Of a DNA stretch of 64,000 nt, positions 24,936 to 33,690 are shown piece by piece. Numbering within the stretch: the stretch's first letter is position 1; every line of letters starts with the position of its first letter. The notes under the pieces are model-generated. The model was not told the origin of the DNA and made no database searches. It was given only the letters and a program-made list of their open reading frames with translations. The stretch is from contig NZ_CAMFQO010000003.1 in assembly GCF_945980375.1 (NCBI RefSeq), forward strand, positions 1 to 64,000, given 5' to 3'. This DNA comes from an uncultured Eubacterium sp. GTDB taxonomy: Bacteria > Bacillota > Clostridia > Oscillospirales > Acutalibacteraceae. A program made the position numbers and the translations under genes.

Positions 24936-25627
24936 CGTCTTCCTCCATTGTTAACTACTAATAATAATCTGAATATGGTTGCAATAGCGGAAGCCAAAGC
25001 AGCAACATATGTTAATGCGGCACTTGTGAGAACCTTTTTAGCACCTGAAAATTCTGTTTCTGTCAAAAAATGGTTTGCTTCTATTGTTTGCAAAGCACGC
25101 TTACTTGCGTTAAATTCTACCGGCAATGTGATAAGCTGAAACAAAGCAACAAAGCAGTACATAATAATGCCGATATATGCAACAGATTCGGACCTGATAA
25201 GCATACCGATTAAGCACAAAGGTATGCCGAGAGATGAGCCTATTCGTGTTGCAGGGATAACGAGATTTCTGATTTTCAATGGGAAATAACCCTGTGCGTG
25301 CTGACACGCATGACCTGCCTCGTGACATGCAACACCTATTGCAGCAATTGAGCGAGAATCAAATACATCCTCGCTGAGACAGATTTCCTTTGTTCTCGGA
25401 TCATAATAATCGGTAAGCCTTCCGGCAACTCTTTTGATTTTTACATCGTTTATTCCGTTAAGCTGTAAAAGTCTCCAAGCGGCATCGGCACCTGTCATAC
25501 CCGATCTGCTGACAACCTGAGAATATCTATTAAAATTTCTTTTTACACTACCCTGACATATAAGAGCAAATATAAATACAGGAATCATAATAAATCCTGT
25601 CATATAATACATTAAATAATATCCCAT
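24932..25627 (-). CDS. Zinc-dependent membrane protease, YugP type
   Basis: This 231-residue integral membrane metallopeptidase carries the zinc motif HEAGHACQH at about residue 100. Hydrophobic helices flank it at the N-terminus (about 5-25) and after the motif (about 120-165 and 200-222). It belongs to the YugP family found beside rsmB and fmt in many clostridia. The substrate is unknown. It starts 1 bp after fmt ends and overlaps rsmB by 4 bp. Confidence 0.9.
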   Translation of the reverse strand: MGYYLMYYMTGFIMIPVFIFALICQGSVKRNFNRYSQVVSRSGMTGADAAWRLLQLNGINDVKIKRVAGRLTDYYDPRTKEICLSEDVFDSRSIAAIGVACHEAGHACQHAQGYFPLKIRNLVIPATRIGSSLGIPLCLIGMLIRSESVAYIGIIMYCFVALFQLITLPVEFNASKRALQTIEANHFLTETEFSGAKKVLTSAALTYVAALASAIATIFRLLLVVNNGGRR

Positions 25628-25628
25628 A

Positions 25629-26558
25629 TTACTCTCCCAAAACAGTACCTAATTTTATGTTATTCCCTTGTAAAAATGATTTTACATCCATACGCTTTTT
25701 TCCGTCTAACTGCAATTCAAGAATTTCAAGACATTTTCCGTCACCGCAGCATACGATTAGTCTGTTGTTATTATCAACAATAGTTCCCGGCTTATCAGAG
25801 GTAATTGTTGTATGAACGGTTTTGTGAATTTTTACATTTCTGCCGTTTAGCGTTGTCATTGCAACGGGCCAGGTTTGAAGTCCTCTGACCTGATTATGAA
25901 TTTCATCAGCAGATTTGCTCCAATCAATAGGACTCATAGCCTTGCTGATCATTGATGCGTATTGAGTTTCGATATTTGGTTGCTTGGTTGCAGTGACTGC
26001 TCCGTTACTTATCATATCAAGAGTTTTTACTAACGCATCGGCGCCTATTACCGACAATCTGTCAAAAAGGTCTGCACTTGTTTCATTTTCGCCTATTTGA
26101 GTTTTTTCAACGTAAAGTACATCGCCTGTATCAAGCCCCTCATCCATTTGCATAATGGAAACACCGGTTTCCTTATCTCCGTTAAGAACTGCCCATTGAA
26201 TTGGCGCAGCACCTCTGTAAAGCGGTAATAAAGACGCGTGAACGTTTATGCATCCGTATGGTGCAGAGGTTAAAATCTCCTTTGGTAATATCTTGCCGTA
26301 TGCAACTACAATAATTACATCGGGGGAATACTCCTTGATTATTTGAACTGTATTTGAGCCTTTGATTTTTTCAGGCTGATACACGGGGAGGTTATGCTTA
26401 ATTGCACATGCTTTAACCTCGGGTGAAGTTAAAATCTGCTTTCTTCCGACAGGCTTATCCGGCTGAGTAAACACTGCACAAACCTCGTGACCTGATGTAA
26501 TTAGCTTTTCGAGACAAGGTACTGCGAAATCAGGAGTACCCATAAAAACAATTCTCAT
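25629..26558 (-). CDS. fmt: Methionyl-tRNA formyltransferase
   Basis: Fmt formylates initiator Met-tRNA with 10-formyl-THF. The 309 residues start MRIVFMGTPDFAVPCLEKL. They show the catalytic asparagine-histidine region CINVHASLLPLYRGAAPI, the conserved aspartate in MDEGLDTGD, and the C-terminal tRNA-binding domain. It overlaps def by one base; the two act in sequence on nascent proteins. Confidence 0.97.
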   Translation of the reverse strand: MRIVFMGTPDFAVPCLEKLITSGHEVCAVFTQPDKPVGRKQILTSPEVKACAIKHNLPVYQPEKIKGSNTVQIIKEYSPDVIIVVAYGKILPKEILTSAPYGCINVHASLLPLYRGAAPIQWAVLNGDKETGVSIMQMDEGLDTGDVLYVEKTQIGENETSADLFDRLSVIGADALVKTLDMISNGAVTATKQPNIETQYASMISKAMSPIDWSKSADEIHNQVRGLQTWPVAMTTLNGRNVKIHKTVHTTITSDKPGTIVDNNNRLIVCCGDGKCLEILELQLDGKKRMDVKSFLQGNNIKLGTVLGE

Positions 26559-27010
26559 TAGCCTTCCAACTTTCCTATAACCTTTGATACAAACAAAATT
26601 CCATCAAGGTGATCAATTTCGTGGCAAAAGCATCTTGCTTTAAGATCTTCACCGGTATATACATGCCACTTGCCTGTTCTGTCCTGTGCCTTAACCTGTA
26701 CCTTTGCCGGTCGCTTGCACACACCGTATTTTCCCGGAACAGAAAGACAGCCCTCTGATTCCATTTGTTCACCCTCTGTCATTGTAATTTCAGGGTTAAC
26801 AAGCTCAATAGGCTCGTCGCCGCAGTCCATTACAACAACTCTTTTGAGCAATCCAACCTGCGGTGCAGCCAGTCCGACACCGTTTGATGCGTACATTGTT
26901 TCAAACATATCATCTATTAATGTGGAGAGCTTTTCATCAAATTTTTCCACTACCCTGCACTTTTTTGATAAAACGGGATCACCCATTTTAACAACATTTC
27001 TTAATGCCAT
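26558..27010 (-). CDS. def: Peptide deformylase
   Basis: Def removes the N-formyl group from nascent peptides. The 150 residues contain all three metal and active-site motifs: GVGLAAPQ, EGCLS and HEIDH. The length fits the type 1 class. It lies between priA and fmt, a classic arrangement. Confidence 0.97.
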   Translation of the reverse strand: MALRNVVKMGDPVLSKKCRVVEKFDEKLSTLIDDMFETMYASNGVGLAAPQVGLLKRVVVMDCGDEPIELVNPEITMTEGEQMESEGCLSVPGKYGVCKRPAKVQVKAQDRTGKWHVYTGEDLKARCFCHEIDHLDGILFVSKVIGKLEG

Positions 27011-27023
27011 AATATTTTCCTCT

Positions 27024-29240
27024 TTATGATATATCGGGAGGATTTAAGCTAATGCTTATCCTTACACTTGAATATATCTTATTTTTATTAACATCCTTTA
27101 GAATATTTGTTAGCATTTGGCGAACTCTTTGTGAATTTTTACACTTTATCGCCAATCTATACCTGTAAGTATTGTTTATTTTTGAAATTTTTGCCGGTGT
27201 AGGACCTAATACAACAAGCTTAATATCAGCATATTCACTTGTATTTAATTCTACGAGCCTATCAAAAAAGGTCTTTGCACACATAGCAGTTGTATTTTCA
27301 TTAATATCTGTAAATGTTACACAGTAAATATCGCAAAACGGAGGATAAATCATTAGCCGTCTAATCATTATTTCGTTATTATAAAAGCCGATATAATCTT
27401 GATTAGAAGCAAATTCGATAGTCTCGTTTTGAGGATTAATTGTTTGAATAATTGAAGTTCCCTCAAAATCTCGTCTGCCTGCCCTGCCGACAACCTGCGT
27501 AATTAAATCAAATGATTTTTCGTTTGCGGTATAGTTTTGGTCATACAGGGAATTGTCCGCGTTAACAACACCGACAAGCGTAACATCGTCAAAATCAAGC
27601 CCCTTTGCCACCATTTGCGTGCCGATTAATATGTTGTATTCTTTATTTGCAAACTGTTCTAATAATCTTTCGTGTGAAAATTTTGCAGAGGTTGTATCGG
27701 CATCCATTCGCAAAATTCTCGCATTTGGTAACAATGCCTGAAGCTCCTCTTCAATTCTTTGAGTTCCGAAGCCACTGTATCTAACTGCATCACTGCCGCA
27801 GCTTGTACAAATATTATCAAGCTGTTTTGAATATCCACAGTAATGGCACACAAGCCTGTTGTTATAGCTGTGATAAGTTAATGAAATTGAGCAATTTGGA
27901 CAGGTTATAACATGTCCGCACTCGTTGCAGGCTATAAATGTATTATATCCTCTGCGGTTTAGCAACAATATTGCCTGCTTGCCGTTATCAATAGTTTGTG
28001 TCAAATGGTCGAGTAAAATTGATGAAATAGGACTTTTATTGCCTAATTTCATTTCTTTCTTCATATCAACCGTTATAACCTTAGGGAGCTTTGCATTGCC
28101 ATATCTATTGTTTACGGTGGTTAAAAGATATTTTCCGTTAACAGCATTGCTGTAAGATTCAATCGACGGAGTTGCGGATGTCATTAAAAAATATGCTTTG
28201 TTATACGCAACTCTAAATCTTGCGACATCCTTTGCATTGTATCGAGGAGTACGCTCGGATTTGTATGTTTGCTCCTGCTCCTCGTCCATAACAATTAAAC
28301 CAAGGTTATGAACCGGTGCAAAAACAGCAGACCTTGTGCCAACGACAATTTTGGCAAGACCGCTGTCAATGCGCTTGTATTCGTCGTTGCGTTCACCCAA
28401 AGAAAGACCGCTGTGTATAACAGCAACATTTTCACCGTATCTCGTATGAAAAATTGACAGAGTCTGAGGTGTAAGTGAAATTTCGGGAACGAGAACAATA
28501 ACGTCCTTGCCGTTGTTGATTACATCATCAATAAGCTTAAGATAAATTTGTGTTTTGCCGCTTCCTGTTACACCGAACAGCAGTCCGCATCCGCCTGAGC
28601 AAAGCATTTTTTTGTTTTGCTCGTATGCAATTTCCTGCTCCTTTGACAAAGTGATGCTTTCGTTATTTGTAACAGAAATATTTTTATACGGATTTCTGTA
28701 AATCTCTTTTTGATACAGCTTTATAATACCGTTTTTCTCAAGATTTTTAAGAACACCTATACCAACACCGCAAAATTCACAAATCTCGTTTGCACCTGCG
28801 CAGCCTATATCAAGCAGCAAATCACAAACCGTTTTTTGCTTTTTTGTTAAGCCGGAAATAACAGCCTCATCATCAACTAAAAGCATTGCCATACGCTCTG
28901 ATTTTGCTTTTAATTTTGAATATTTTCGAGGAAGCATTTGCTTCAAGCAATCATAAGTTGTGCAAAAGCATCTGCTTTTCATCCACAATGCAAGCCCTAT
29001 CATCTCTTCGCTTAATGCAGTATAGTTAACGGATATTATACTTTTAAGCTTTGAAGCATCCTCTTCCTTTAATTCAACAACAATTCCCTCTCTGCTTTTG
29101 TTACCCTTTCCAAACGGAACTGTAACATTAGAGCCGATTTTAATATCGTTCAGAAGCTCATCGGGAACAGCATAGCTGTAATCTGTATCAAGGCTAAAGT
29201 ATGTGTTGTCAACGGCAACGGTTGCAACAATCCTTTTCAT
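27024..29240 (-). CDS. priA: Primosomal helicase PriA
   Basis: PriA is a 3'-5' helicase that reloads the replisome at stalled forks. The 738 residues have an N-terminal DNA-binding domain, Walker A GVTGSGKTQ, a Walker B reading DEEQ where most PriA proteins have DEEH, the eight-cysteine zinc region (CNECGHVITCPNCS then CHYCGY and CTSCGS), and motif VI region VGRAGR. It overlaps rpoZ by one base and is followed by def. Confidence 0.95.
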   Translation of the reverse strand: MKRIVATVAVDNTYFSLDTDYSYAVPDELLNDIKIGSNVTVPFGKGNKSREGIVVELKEEDASKLKSIISVNYTALSEEMIGLALWMKSRCFCTTYDCLKQMLPRKYSKLKAKSERMAMLLVDDEAVISGLTKKQKTVCDLLLDIGCAGANEICEFCGVGIGVLKNLEKNGIIKLYQKEIYRNPYKNISVTNNESITLSKEQEIAYEQNKKMLCSGGCGLLFGVTGSGKTQIYLKLIDDVINNGKDVIVLVPEISLTPQTLSIFHTRYGENVAVIHSGLSLGERNDEYKRIDSGLAKIVVGTRSAVFAPVHNLGLIVMDEEQEQTYKSERTPRYNAKDVARFRVAYNKAYFLMTSATPSIESYSNAVNGKYLLTTVNNRYGNAKLPKVITVDMKKEMKLGNKSPISSILLDHLTQTIDNGKQAILLLNRRGYNTFIACNECGHVITCPNCSISLTYHSYNNRLVCHYCGYSKQLDNICTSCGSDAVRYSGFGTQRIEEELQALLPNARILRMDADTTSAKFSHERLLEQFANKEYNILIGTQMVAKGLDFDDVTLVGVVNADNSLYDQNYTANEKSFDLITQVVGRAGRRDFEGTSIIQTINPQNETIEFASNQDYIGFYNNEIMIRRLMIYPPFCDIYCVTFTDINENTTAMCAKTFFDRLVELNTSEYADIKLVVLGPTPAKISKINNTYRYRLAIKCKNSQRVRQMLTNILKDVNKNKIYSSVRISISLNPPDIS

Positions 29241-29449
29241 TACTTTGACTTAATTTCTTCAGGCTCTTCTATAACATATTTGCCGTCACAAATTTCCTCA
29301 ATAGCAGTAGAAACTGTTTTAACATCAAGCTTTGTATCGTTTTCGATAGCTTCATCTCTGATTTCTCTTGCTCTTTTAGCAGTACCTACAACAAGGCTGT
29401 ATCTGCTGTTTACATTACCTAACATTTTCTTCAAATCTGGATTAAACAT
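29240..29449 (-). CDS. rpoZ: RNA polymerase omega subunit
   Basis: Omega helps fold and stabilise the beta-prime subunit. The 69-residue protein has the family pattern NSRYSLVVGTAKRAREI and a C-terminal helix STAIEEICDGKYVIEE. The position between gmk and priA is the standard Firmicutes order and confirms the assignment. Confidence 0.95.
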   Translation of the reverse strand: MFNPDLKKMLGNVNSRYSLVVGTAKRAREIRDEAIENDTKLDVKTVSTAIEEICDGKYVIEEPEEIKSK

Positions 29450-29460
29450 TACTTATCTCC

Positions 29461-30042
29461 TTATTTACTATTAAGAGTTAACAACTCTTTATTAATTATT
29501 TCGTTTATTTTATTTACACATTCTTCAAGATCATCATTTACCACAGAGTATTTGTACAGCGGAGCCATATCAATTTCTCTTTTAGCGATTGTCATTCTGT
29601 TTTTAACATCCTCAATGTCGTTTGTAGAACGGTTAACTAAGCGTTTTTCAAGAACCTCAAGACTTGGCGGAAGCAAAAATATTGAAATTGCATCGGGTCG
29701 TACCTTAAGAATGCTTTGAGCACCCTGAACATCAATTATAAGAAAACAGATTTTGCCGTTGTTAATTGCCTTTTCAACCTCTGATACAGGGGTACCGTAA
29801 TAGCAATTATTGTACCTTGCATATTCAAGAAGCTCGTCGTTAACAACCATAAGCTGAAAATCGGACTCGGTCTTGAAGTAGTAGTTTACTCCGTCAACCT
29901 CACCCTCTCGCGGCTTTCGCGTTGTTGCAGAAACAGATTCAACAACATCGTTTCTTATTTTCTTTATCTCCTGAAATACAGTATCCTTACCGCAACCGCT
30001 TGGTGCAGACAAAATTATAAGCAATCCTTTGTTATTCATCAT
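29461..30042 (-). CDS. gmk: Guanylate kinase
   Basis: Gmk converts GMP to GDP with ATP. It has about 194 residues from the ATG at 30040-30042, chosen because GGAGG lies six bases upstream. The P-loop SAPSGCGKDT carries a D after K where S or T is usual at the +1 position (GKDT). The GMP-binding TRKPREGEVDGVNYYF and the DVQGAQS helix are present. Its start overlaps remA by 11 bp. Confidence 0.95.
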   Translation of the reverse strand: MMNNKGLLIILSAPSGCGKDTVFQEIKKIRNDVVESVSATTRKPREGEVDGVNYYFKTESDFQLMVVNDELLEYARYNNCYYGTPVSEVEKAINNGKICFLIIDVQGAQSILKVRPDAISIFLLPPSLEVLEKRLVNRSTNDIEDVKNRMTIAKREIDMAPLYKYSVVNDDLEECVNKINEIINKELLTLNSK

Positions 30043-30283
30043 TTTGCACCTCCACACCAAAGCGTAACGCAATTTGCTTTAAGTCCATATAGCTCAAAAC
30101 AACATTGTCACTATCGGTAATAATTATGCTCATCGTTTTTCTGCCGTGAGTTGCATCAATAAGAGTTCCGTCCTCTTTTCCCTTTTGGACAAGACGCTTT
30201 GCAGGAGCACTTTCGGGAGAGATTATGGATATAACTCTGTCGGCATTAATTAGATTTCCAAAACCGATATTTACTAAATTCAT
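30032..30283 (-). CDS. remA: RemA-like regulatory protein (DUF370)
   Basis: RemA is an oligomeric DNA-binding regulator that activates matrix and osmolyte genes in Bacillus. The 83-residue product keeps the whole family pattern: NIGFGNLINADRVISI, SPESAPAKRLV, and ATHGRKTMSIIITDS. The order yicC-remA-gmk-rpoZ is the same as in Bacillus. Its targets here are unknown. Confidence 0.93.
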   Translation of the reverse strand: MNLVNIGFGNLINADRVISIISPESAPAKRLVQKGKEDGTLIDATHGRKTMSIIITDSDNVVLSYMDLKQIALRFGVEVQNDE

Positions 30284-30298
30284 ATTGTTTCTCCGTAA

Positions 30299-31177
30299 TT
30301 ATTCAATGTTTTGGATTTGTTCTCTGATTTTTTCAACCTCTGCTTTGATGTCAACAACCTTGCGTGCAATATCAACATCATTTGCCTTTGAGCCGATGGT
30401 ATTTGTTTCTCTGTTAATTTCCTGAACAAGAAAATCCATCTTTCTGCCCACAGGCTCATCGGAAGAAATAAAAGCATTAAGCTGATCAATATGAGAACGA
30501 AGACGAACCGTTTCCTCTGCAACGGCAACCTTGTCTGCATAAATTGCAACCTCTTGAAGAATTCTGCTTTCGTCAAGCGATACTTCACCCAAAAGATCGT
30601 GTACTCTTTGCACAAGCTTGTCGTTATATTCCTTAACGGTTTGCGGAGAACGTTCTTCAATATATCCGACACAATCCAAGATAAACTGTCCTCTTGAATA
30701 AATATCGTCCTTCATTTTTGCACCCTCTGTTGTTCTCATAGCAACAAATCTGTCTATTGCCTCATCACAAACAGCTTTTACATAGGACCAAAGAAGTTCT
30801 TCGTCATCCTCTGACTTTCTTACAACAAGCACCTCCGGAAAACGAGAGATAGAAGACGCGCCGAAATCCTCTTTAAGATTATATTCGGTTGAAATCTCTT
30901 TTAATGCCTTTACATAAGCGTTTGCAAGTGTATGATTAACAACAACATCTGCAGTGTCGGTATCAAGAGCGTCAATGGTGACATAGCATTCAATTTTACC
31001 TCGAGAAACCTTACTGTTAATGTAGGACTTTAGCTTTTCGTCAAGAAAACCGTATTGACGAGGTACTCTTGATGAAAATTCAAAATATCTGTGATTGACA
31101 GACTTTAGCTCAACGGTAATAACGTAGCCGTCAATTTCCTTTTGAGCTCTGCCAAAACCGGTCATTGATTTTATCAT
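30299..31177 (-). CDS. yicC: YicC/YloC family endoribonuclease
   Basis: This family has metal-dependent endoribonuclease activity. The 292-residue protein starts with the hallmark MIKSMTGFGRA. It has the N-terminal ELKSVNHRYFE and ends with the C-terminal domain EPVGRKMDFLVQEINRETNTIGSKAND. It is the first gene of the long minus-strand run and has a strong promoter. Confidence 0.94.
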   Translation of the reverse strand: MIKSMTGFGRAQKEIDGYVITVELKSVNHRYFEFSSRVPRQYGFLDEKLKSYINSKVSRGKIECYVTIDALDTDTADVVVNHTLANAYVKALKEISTEYNLKEDFGASSISRFPEVLVVRKSEDDEELLWSYVKAVCDEAIDRFVAMRTTEGAKMKDDIYSRGQFILDCVGYIEERSPQTVKEYNDKLVQRVHDLLGEVSLDESRILQEVAIYADKVAVAEETVRLRSHIDQLNAFISSDEPVGRKMDFLVQEINRETNTIGSKANDVDIARKVVDIKAEVEKIREQIQNIE

Positions 31178-31203
31178 GGCAATCCCCTTTCCTAAATAAT
31201 AAA

Positions 31204-31232
31204 ATTATATATTTATTCAAATTATAAGTCAA
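31204..31232 (-). promoter_or_regulatory. Promoter of the yicC-spoVM run
   Basis: On the minus strand TTGACT (31227-31232) and a perfect TATAAT (31204-31209) are spaced 17 bp, about 27 bp before yicC. No other strong promoter was seen down to spoVM, although internal ones cannot be excluded. Confidence 0.8.
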
Positions 31233-31275
31233 CATTTTGTTAACAGTTTGTTTACAATTTTAATATTATATTTAC

Positions 31276-31300
31276 AAAAGCCCCGTAAAACGAGGCTTTA
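31276..31300 (-). terminator. Terminator of the nanA-hypothetical unit
   Basis: On the minus strand AAGCCTCG pairs with CGGGGCTT (one G-U) around TTTTA and is followed by TTG and T-rich sequence, 12 bp after the 216-residue hypothetical gene. Confidence 0.75.
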
Positions 31301-31311
31301 ATATAAAATAT

Positions 31312-31962
31312 TTAGTTTTGTGATACTTGAACTGTTGTTGATATAGTAGTAGATTCGGTAGTAGTAATTGTAGTTTCCTCTGCTGCCATTAATCCCGTAT
31401 ATCCCCTGTGAATAATCTCTGTATTTTCGTCATAAAAACCTAAATCCATCAATGTCGGCAAAACACCGTTGTTAAGCAAATCGGAATTAGCGTCCTCATC
31501 AATGATTTGATATGCGGTTGTTGATTTGTCGACATATCTCAATGCATCCTGCATACCTTCAATACCATTAACCTCAACACCGTCAACAAAAATATACATT
31601 CCCTTTACAACAATAGTACCGGCATATGCCTCCTGTATTGATGTTGTTGTTTCGGTTGTAGTTTGCTTTGCGGCAGTTTCCTTTTCGTTGCCAAAGCTGA
31701 TGTTTCCTGTTAAATACAGAACACCAAAAACAACAGCGATAACAATGATAAAAATAACAATTATAATAGGTTTATTACTCTTTTTATTTGGATCCTTTTT
31801 GAATCTGTGCCTTTCAAGTGTAGGCTTGTTGTTTGTAATATGAGTTTCATTCATATCAACATTTGTTACGCCATCCTGATATGAAGCATCACTTTTTTTA
31901 TGTACAACAAGAGGTGCATCAAGTGCTTCCTCTACAATATCGTTTTTCTTTTCTTCAGCCAT
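31312..31962 (-). CDS. Unknown membrane-anchored protein downstream of nanA
   Basis: I do not recognise this 216-residue protein. It has a polar cytoplasmic N-terminus of about 66 residues, one transmembrane helix at about 67-89 (IIIVIFIIVIAVVFGVLYL), a Thr-rich linker, and an outer domain of about 80 residues (GTIVVKGMYIFVDGVEVNG). A second low-complexity Thr-rich tail ends the protein. The outer domain resembles ExbD-like or substrate-binding folds only superficially. It lies 2 bp after nanA and must be cotranscribed with it. Confidence 0.7.
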   Translation of the reverse strand: MAEEKKNDIVEEALDAPLVVHKKSDASYQDGVTNVDMNETHITNNKPTLERHRFKKDPNKKSNKPIIIVIFIIVIAVVFGVLYLTGNISFGNEKETAAKQTTTETTTSIQEAYAGTIVVKGMYIFVDGVEVNGIEGMQDALRYVDKSTTAYQIIDEDANSDLLNNGVLPTLMDLGFYDENTEIIHRGYTGLMAAEETTITTTESTTISTTVQVSQN

Positions 31963-31964
31963 AA

Positions 31965-32882
31965 TTATTCTCCTAATTCATTTAATTGAGCAACATATTT
32001 TTCGATTTTTTCAACTATCGCAGAAATTTTTTCATCATTTTCTACCGGTAAAAACGGAGATCTCGGGACACCGGCATCAATACCGAAACGTCTTGAAATT
32101 ACATTTTTAGCTGCACCGTAAAGTGACGGAAGACTGATTAAATCAAAAATAACATCATTGATTTTGTACTGAAGTTCTTTAGCTTTGTCAATTTTGTTTT
32201 GATTAATAAGCTCATCAAGCTTAACAAAAAGCTCGGGCATAGTTCCGTATGTTCCGCCTATACCTGCATTCGCTCCCATTAATCTTCCGCCGAGGTACTG
32301 TTCATCAGAGCCGTTAAATATGATAAAGTCGTCACCTGCGACTGTTCTGTATCTTTCCATATTATATACAGGTTCCTCGGAATTCTTAATGCCTATTACC
32401 TTTGGATTTTTGGCCATTCGTTCAAACAAATCAAGCGGAAGGTTAAATGATGTAAGCTGTGGGATATTGTAAATAATAAAAGGTAAATCGGTAGAATCAA
32501 TTATCCCGTTCCAATGCTTTTCTACGCTTGCGGGAGAAAGATGATAGTATACCGACGGAACTGCAGAAACAGCGTCAACACCGATTTTTTCAGCATGCCT
32601 TGCAAGGCGTATGCTCTCCTTTGTTCCTGCGCATCCAACATGAACGATAACAGTGAAATCGCCATCTGCAGCATCCATTACCGCTTCGGCAACCTGCATC
32701 CTCTCCTCTGTCGAAAGAAGAAAGCCCTCGCCTGTTGATCCGCAAACATAAACACCCTTGACACCCTTGCTCTTGTATATTCTAACAAGCTTCTTGATGG
32801 CATCAACATTTATTTCGTCATTTTTGTCGTAAATAGTATTAAGTGCGACAAATATACCCTTAAATTTTTCTAAATCTCTCAT
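31965..32882 (-). CDS. nanA: N-acetylneuraminate lyase
   Basis: NanA cleaves sialic acid to ManNAc and pyruvate. It is a DHDPS-family TIM barrel of about 305 residues from the chosen ATG (32880-32882). That start has GGTG six bases upstream, and earlier in-frame ATGs lack spacing. Key motifs are GSTGEGFLLS (carboxylate binding), the tyrosine in IIYNIPQLTSF, and the Schiff-base lysine in VIGIKNSEE. The divergent nanE-nanK partners make a sialic acid role much more likely than dihydrodipicolinate synthase. Confidence 0.93.
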   Translation of the reverse strand: MRDLEKFKGIFVALNTIYDKNDEINVDAIKKLVRIYKSKGVKGVYVCGSTGEGFLLSTEERMQVAEAVMDAADGDFTVIVHVGCAGTKESIRLARHAEKIGVDAVSAVPSVYYHLSPASVEKHWNGIIDSTDLPFIIYNIPQLTSFNLPLDLFERMAKNPKVIGIKNSEEPVYNMERYRTVAGDDFIIFNGSDEQYLGGRLMGANAGIGGTYGTMPELFVKLDELINQNKIDKAKELQYKINDVIFDLISLPSLYGAAKNVISRRFGIDAGVPRSPFLPVENDEKISAIVEKIEKYVAQLNELGE

Positions 32883-32898
32883 TTTCATCACCAAAAAA

Positions 32899-32970
32899 AT
32901 AATATCACATAAATTATACATTTTCAATATTAATGTTGAAAATATGTAAATCACTTGCTATAATTAATTT
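32899..32970. promoter_or_regulatory. Overlapping divergent promoters and palindromic operator of the nan genes
   Basis: Rightward TTGAAA (32936-32941) and TATAAT (32959-32964) are 17 bp apart. Leftward TTGAAA (32922-32927) and TATTAT (32899-32904) are also 17 bp apart. Both -35 boxes are arms of a 22-bp near-perfect palindrome (32921-32942; TTTTCAA, ATTAAT centre, TTGAAAA). One repressor dimer there would shut both promoters. The regulator itself is not in the window. Confidence 0.75.
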
Positions 32971-33663
32971 ATGGAAAAGAATACTAAAATTTTAGAACAA
33001 ATTAAAGGCGGATTAATTGTCTCATGTCAGGCATTGCCGCATGAGCCCCTTTATGACTCTTACATTATGTCCAAAATGGCATATGCAGCTATGCTCGGCG
33101 GTGCCGTTGGCATCAGAGCAAATACAATAGTTGATATTTTGGCAATAAGAAAAAGAGTTGATTTACCGATAATCGGTATTATTAAGCAGGAATATAACGG
33201 CAGTGATGTGTATATCACTCCGACAATGGATGAAGTGGATGCTCTTGTTGAAATAGGTTGTGACATTATAGCAACCGATGCAACAAATCGTATTAGACCA
33301 AACGGAAAAACCTTTGAGGATTTTTTCAGCGAGGTCAGAGCAAAATATCCAAATCAACTATTTATGGCTGACACCTCGTGCTTTGAGGAGGGACAGCTTG
33401 CTGAAAGGCTTGGTTTTGACCTGATCGGTACAACTATGGCAGGTTATACCCCATACACAAAGGGTAGATCTTTACCTGATTTGGAGCTTATTGAAAAGTA
33501 TTCAAAGGAGCTTAACGTACCTATTATTGCCGAGGGTGGAATATGGTCACCCGAAGACTTAAAGAACGTATACAAGGCGGGTGCATTCAGTGCTGTTTGC
33601 GGAACAGCTATAACAAGACCTATGGATATTACAAAGCGTTTTGTCAAGGCATTAGATGAATAA
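32971..33663 (+). CDS. nanE: N-acylglucosamine-6-phosphate 2-epimerase
   Basis: NanE converts ManNAc-6-P to GlcNAc-6-P. The 230-residue TIM barrel shows the family features LIVSCQALPHEPLYDS, PIIGIIKQEY (catalytic lysine), DIIATDATNR and the phosphate-binding PIIAEGGIWSPED. The ATG lies only six bases after the TATAAT box, with no ribosome-binding site between, so the message is predicted to start at or next to the start codon. It is followed 27 bp later by nanK. Confidence 0.94.
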   Translation: MEKNTKILEQIKGGLIVSCQALPHEPLYDSYIMSKMAYAAMLGGAVGIRANTIVDILAIRKRVDLPIIGIIKQEYNGSDVYITPTMDEVDALVEIGCDIIATDATNRIRPNGKTFEDFFSEVRAKYPNQLFMADTSCFEEGQLAERLGFDLIGTTMAGYTPYTKGRSLPDLELIEKYSKELNVPIIAEGGIWSPEDLKNVYKAGAFSAVCGTAITRPMDITKRFVKALDE

Positions 33664-33690
33664 TTATAATACCAAAGGATGTGTTATGAT

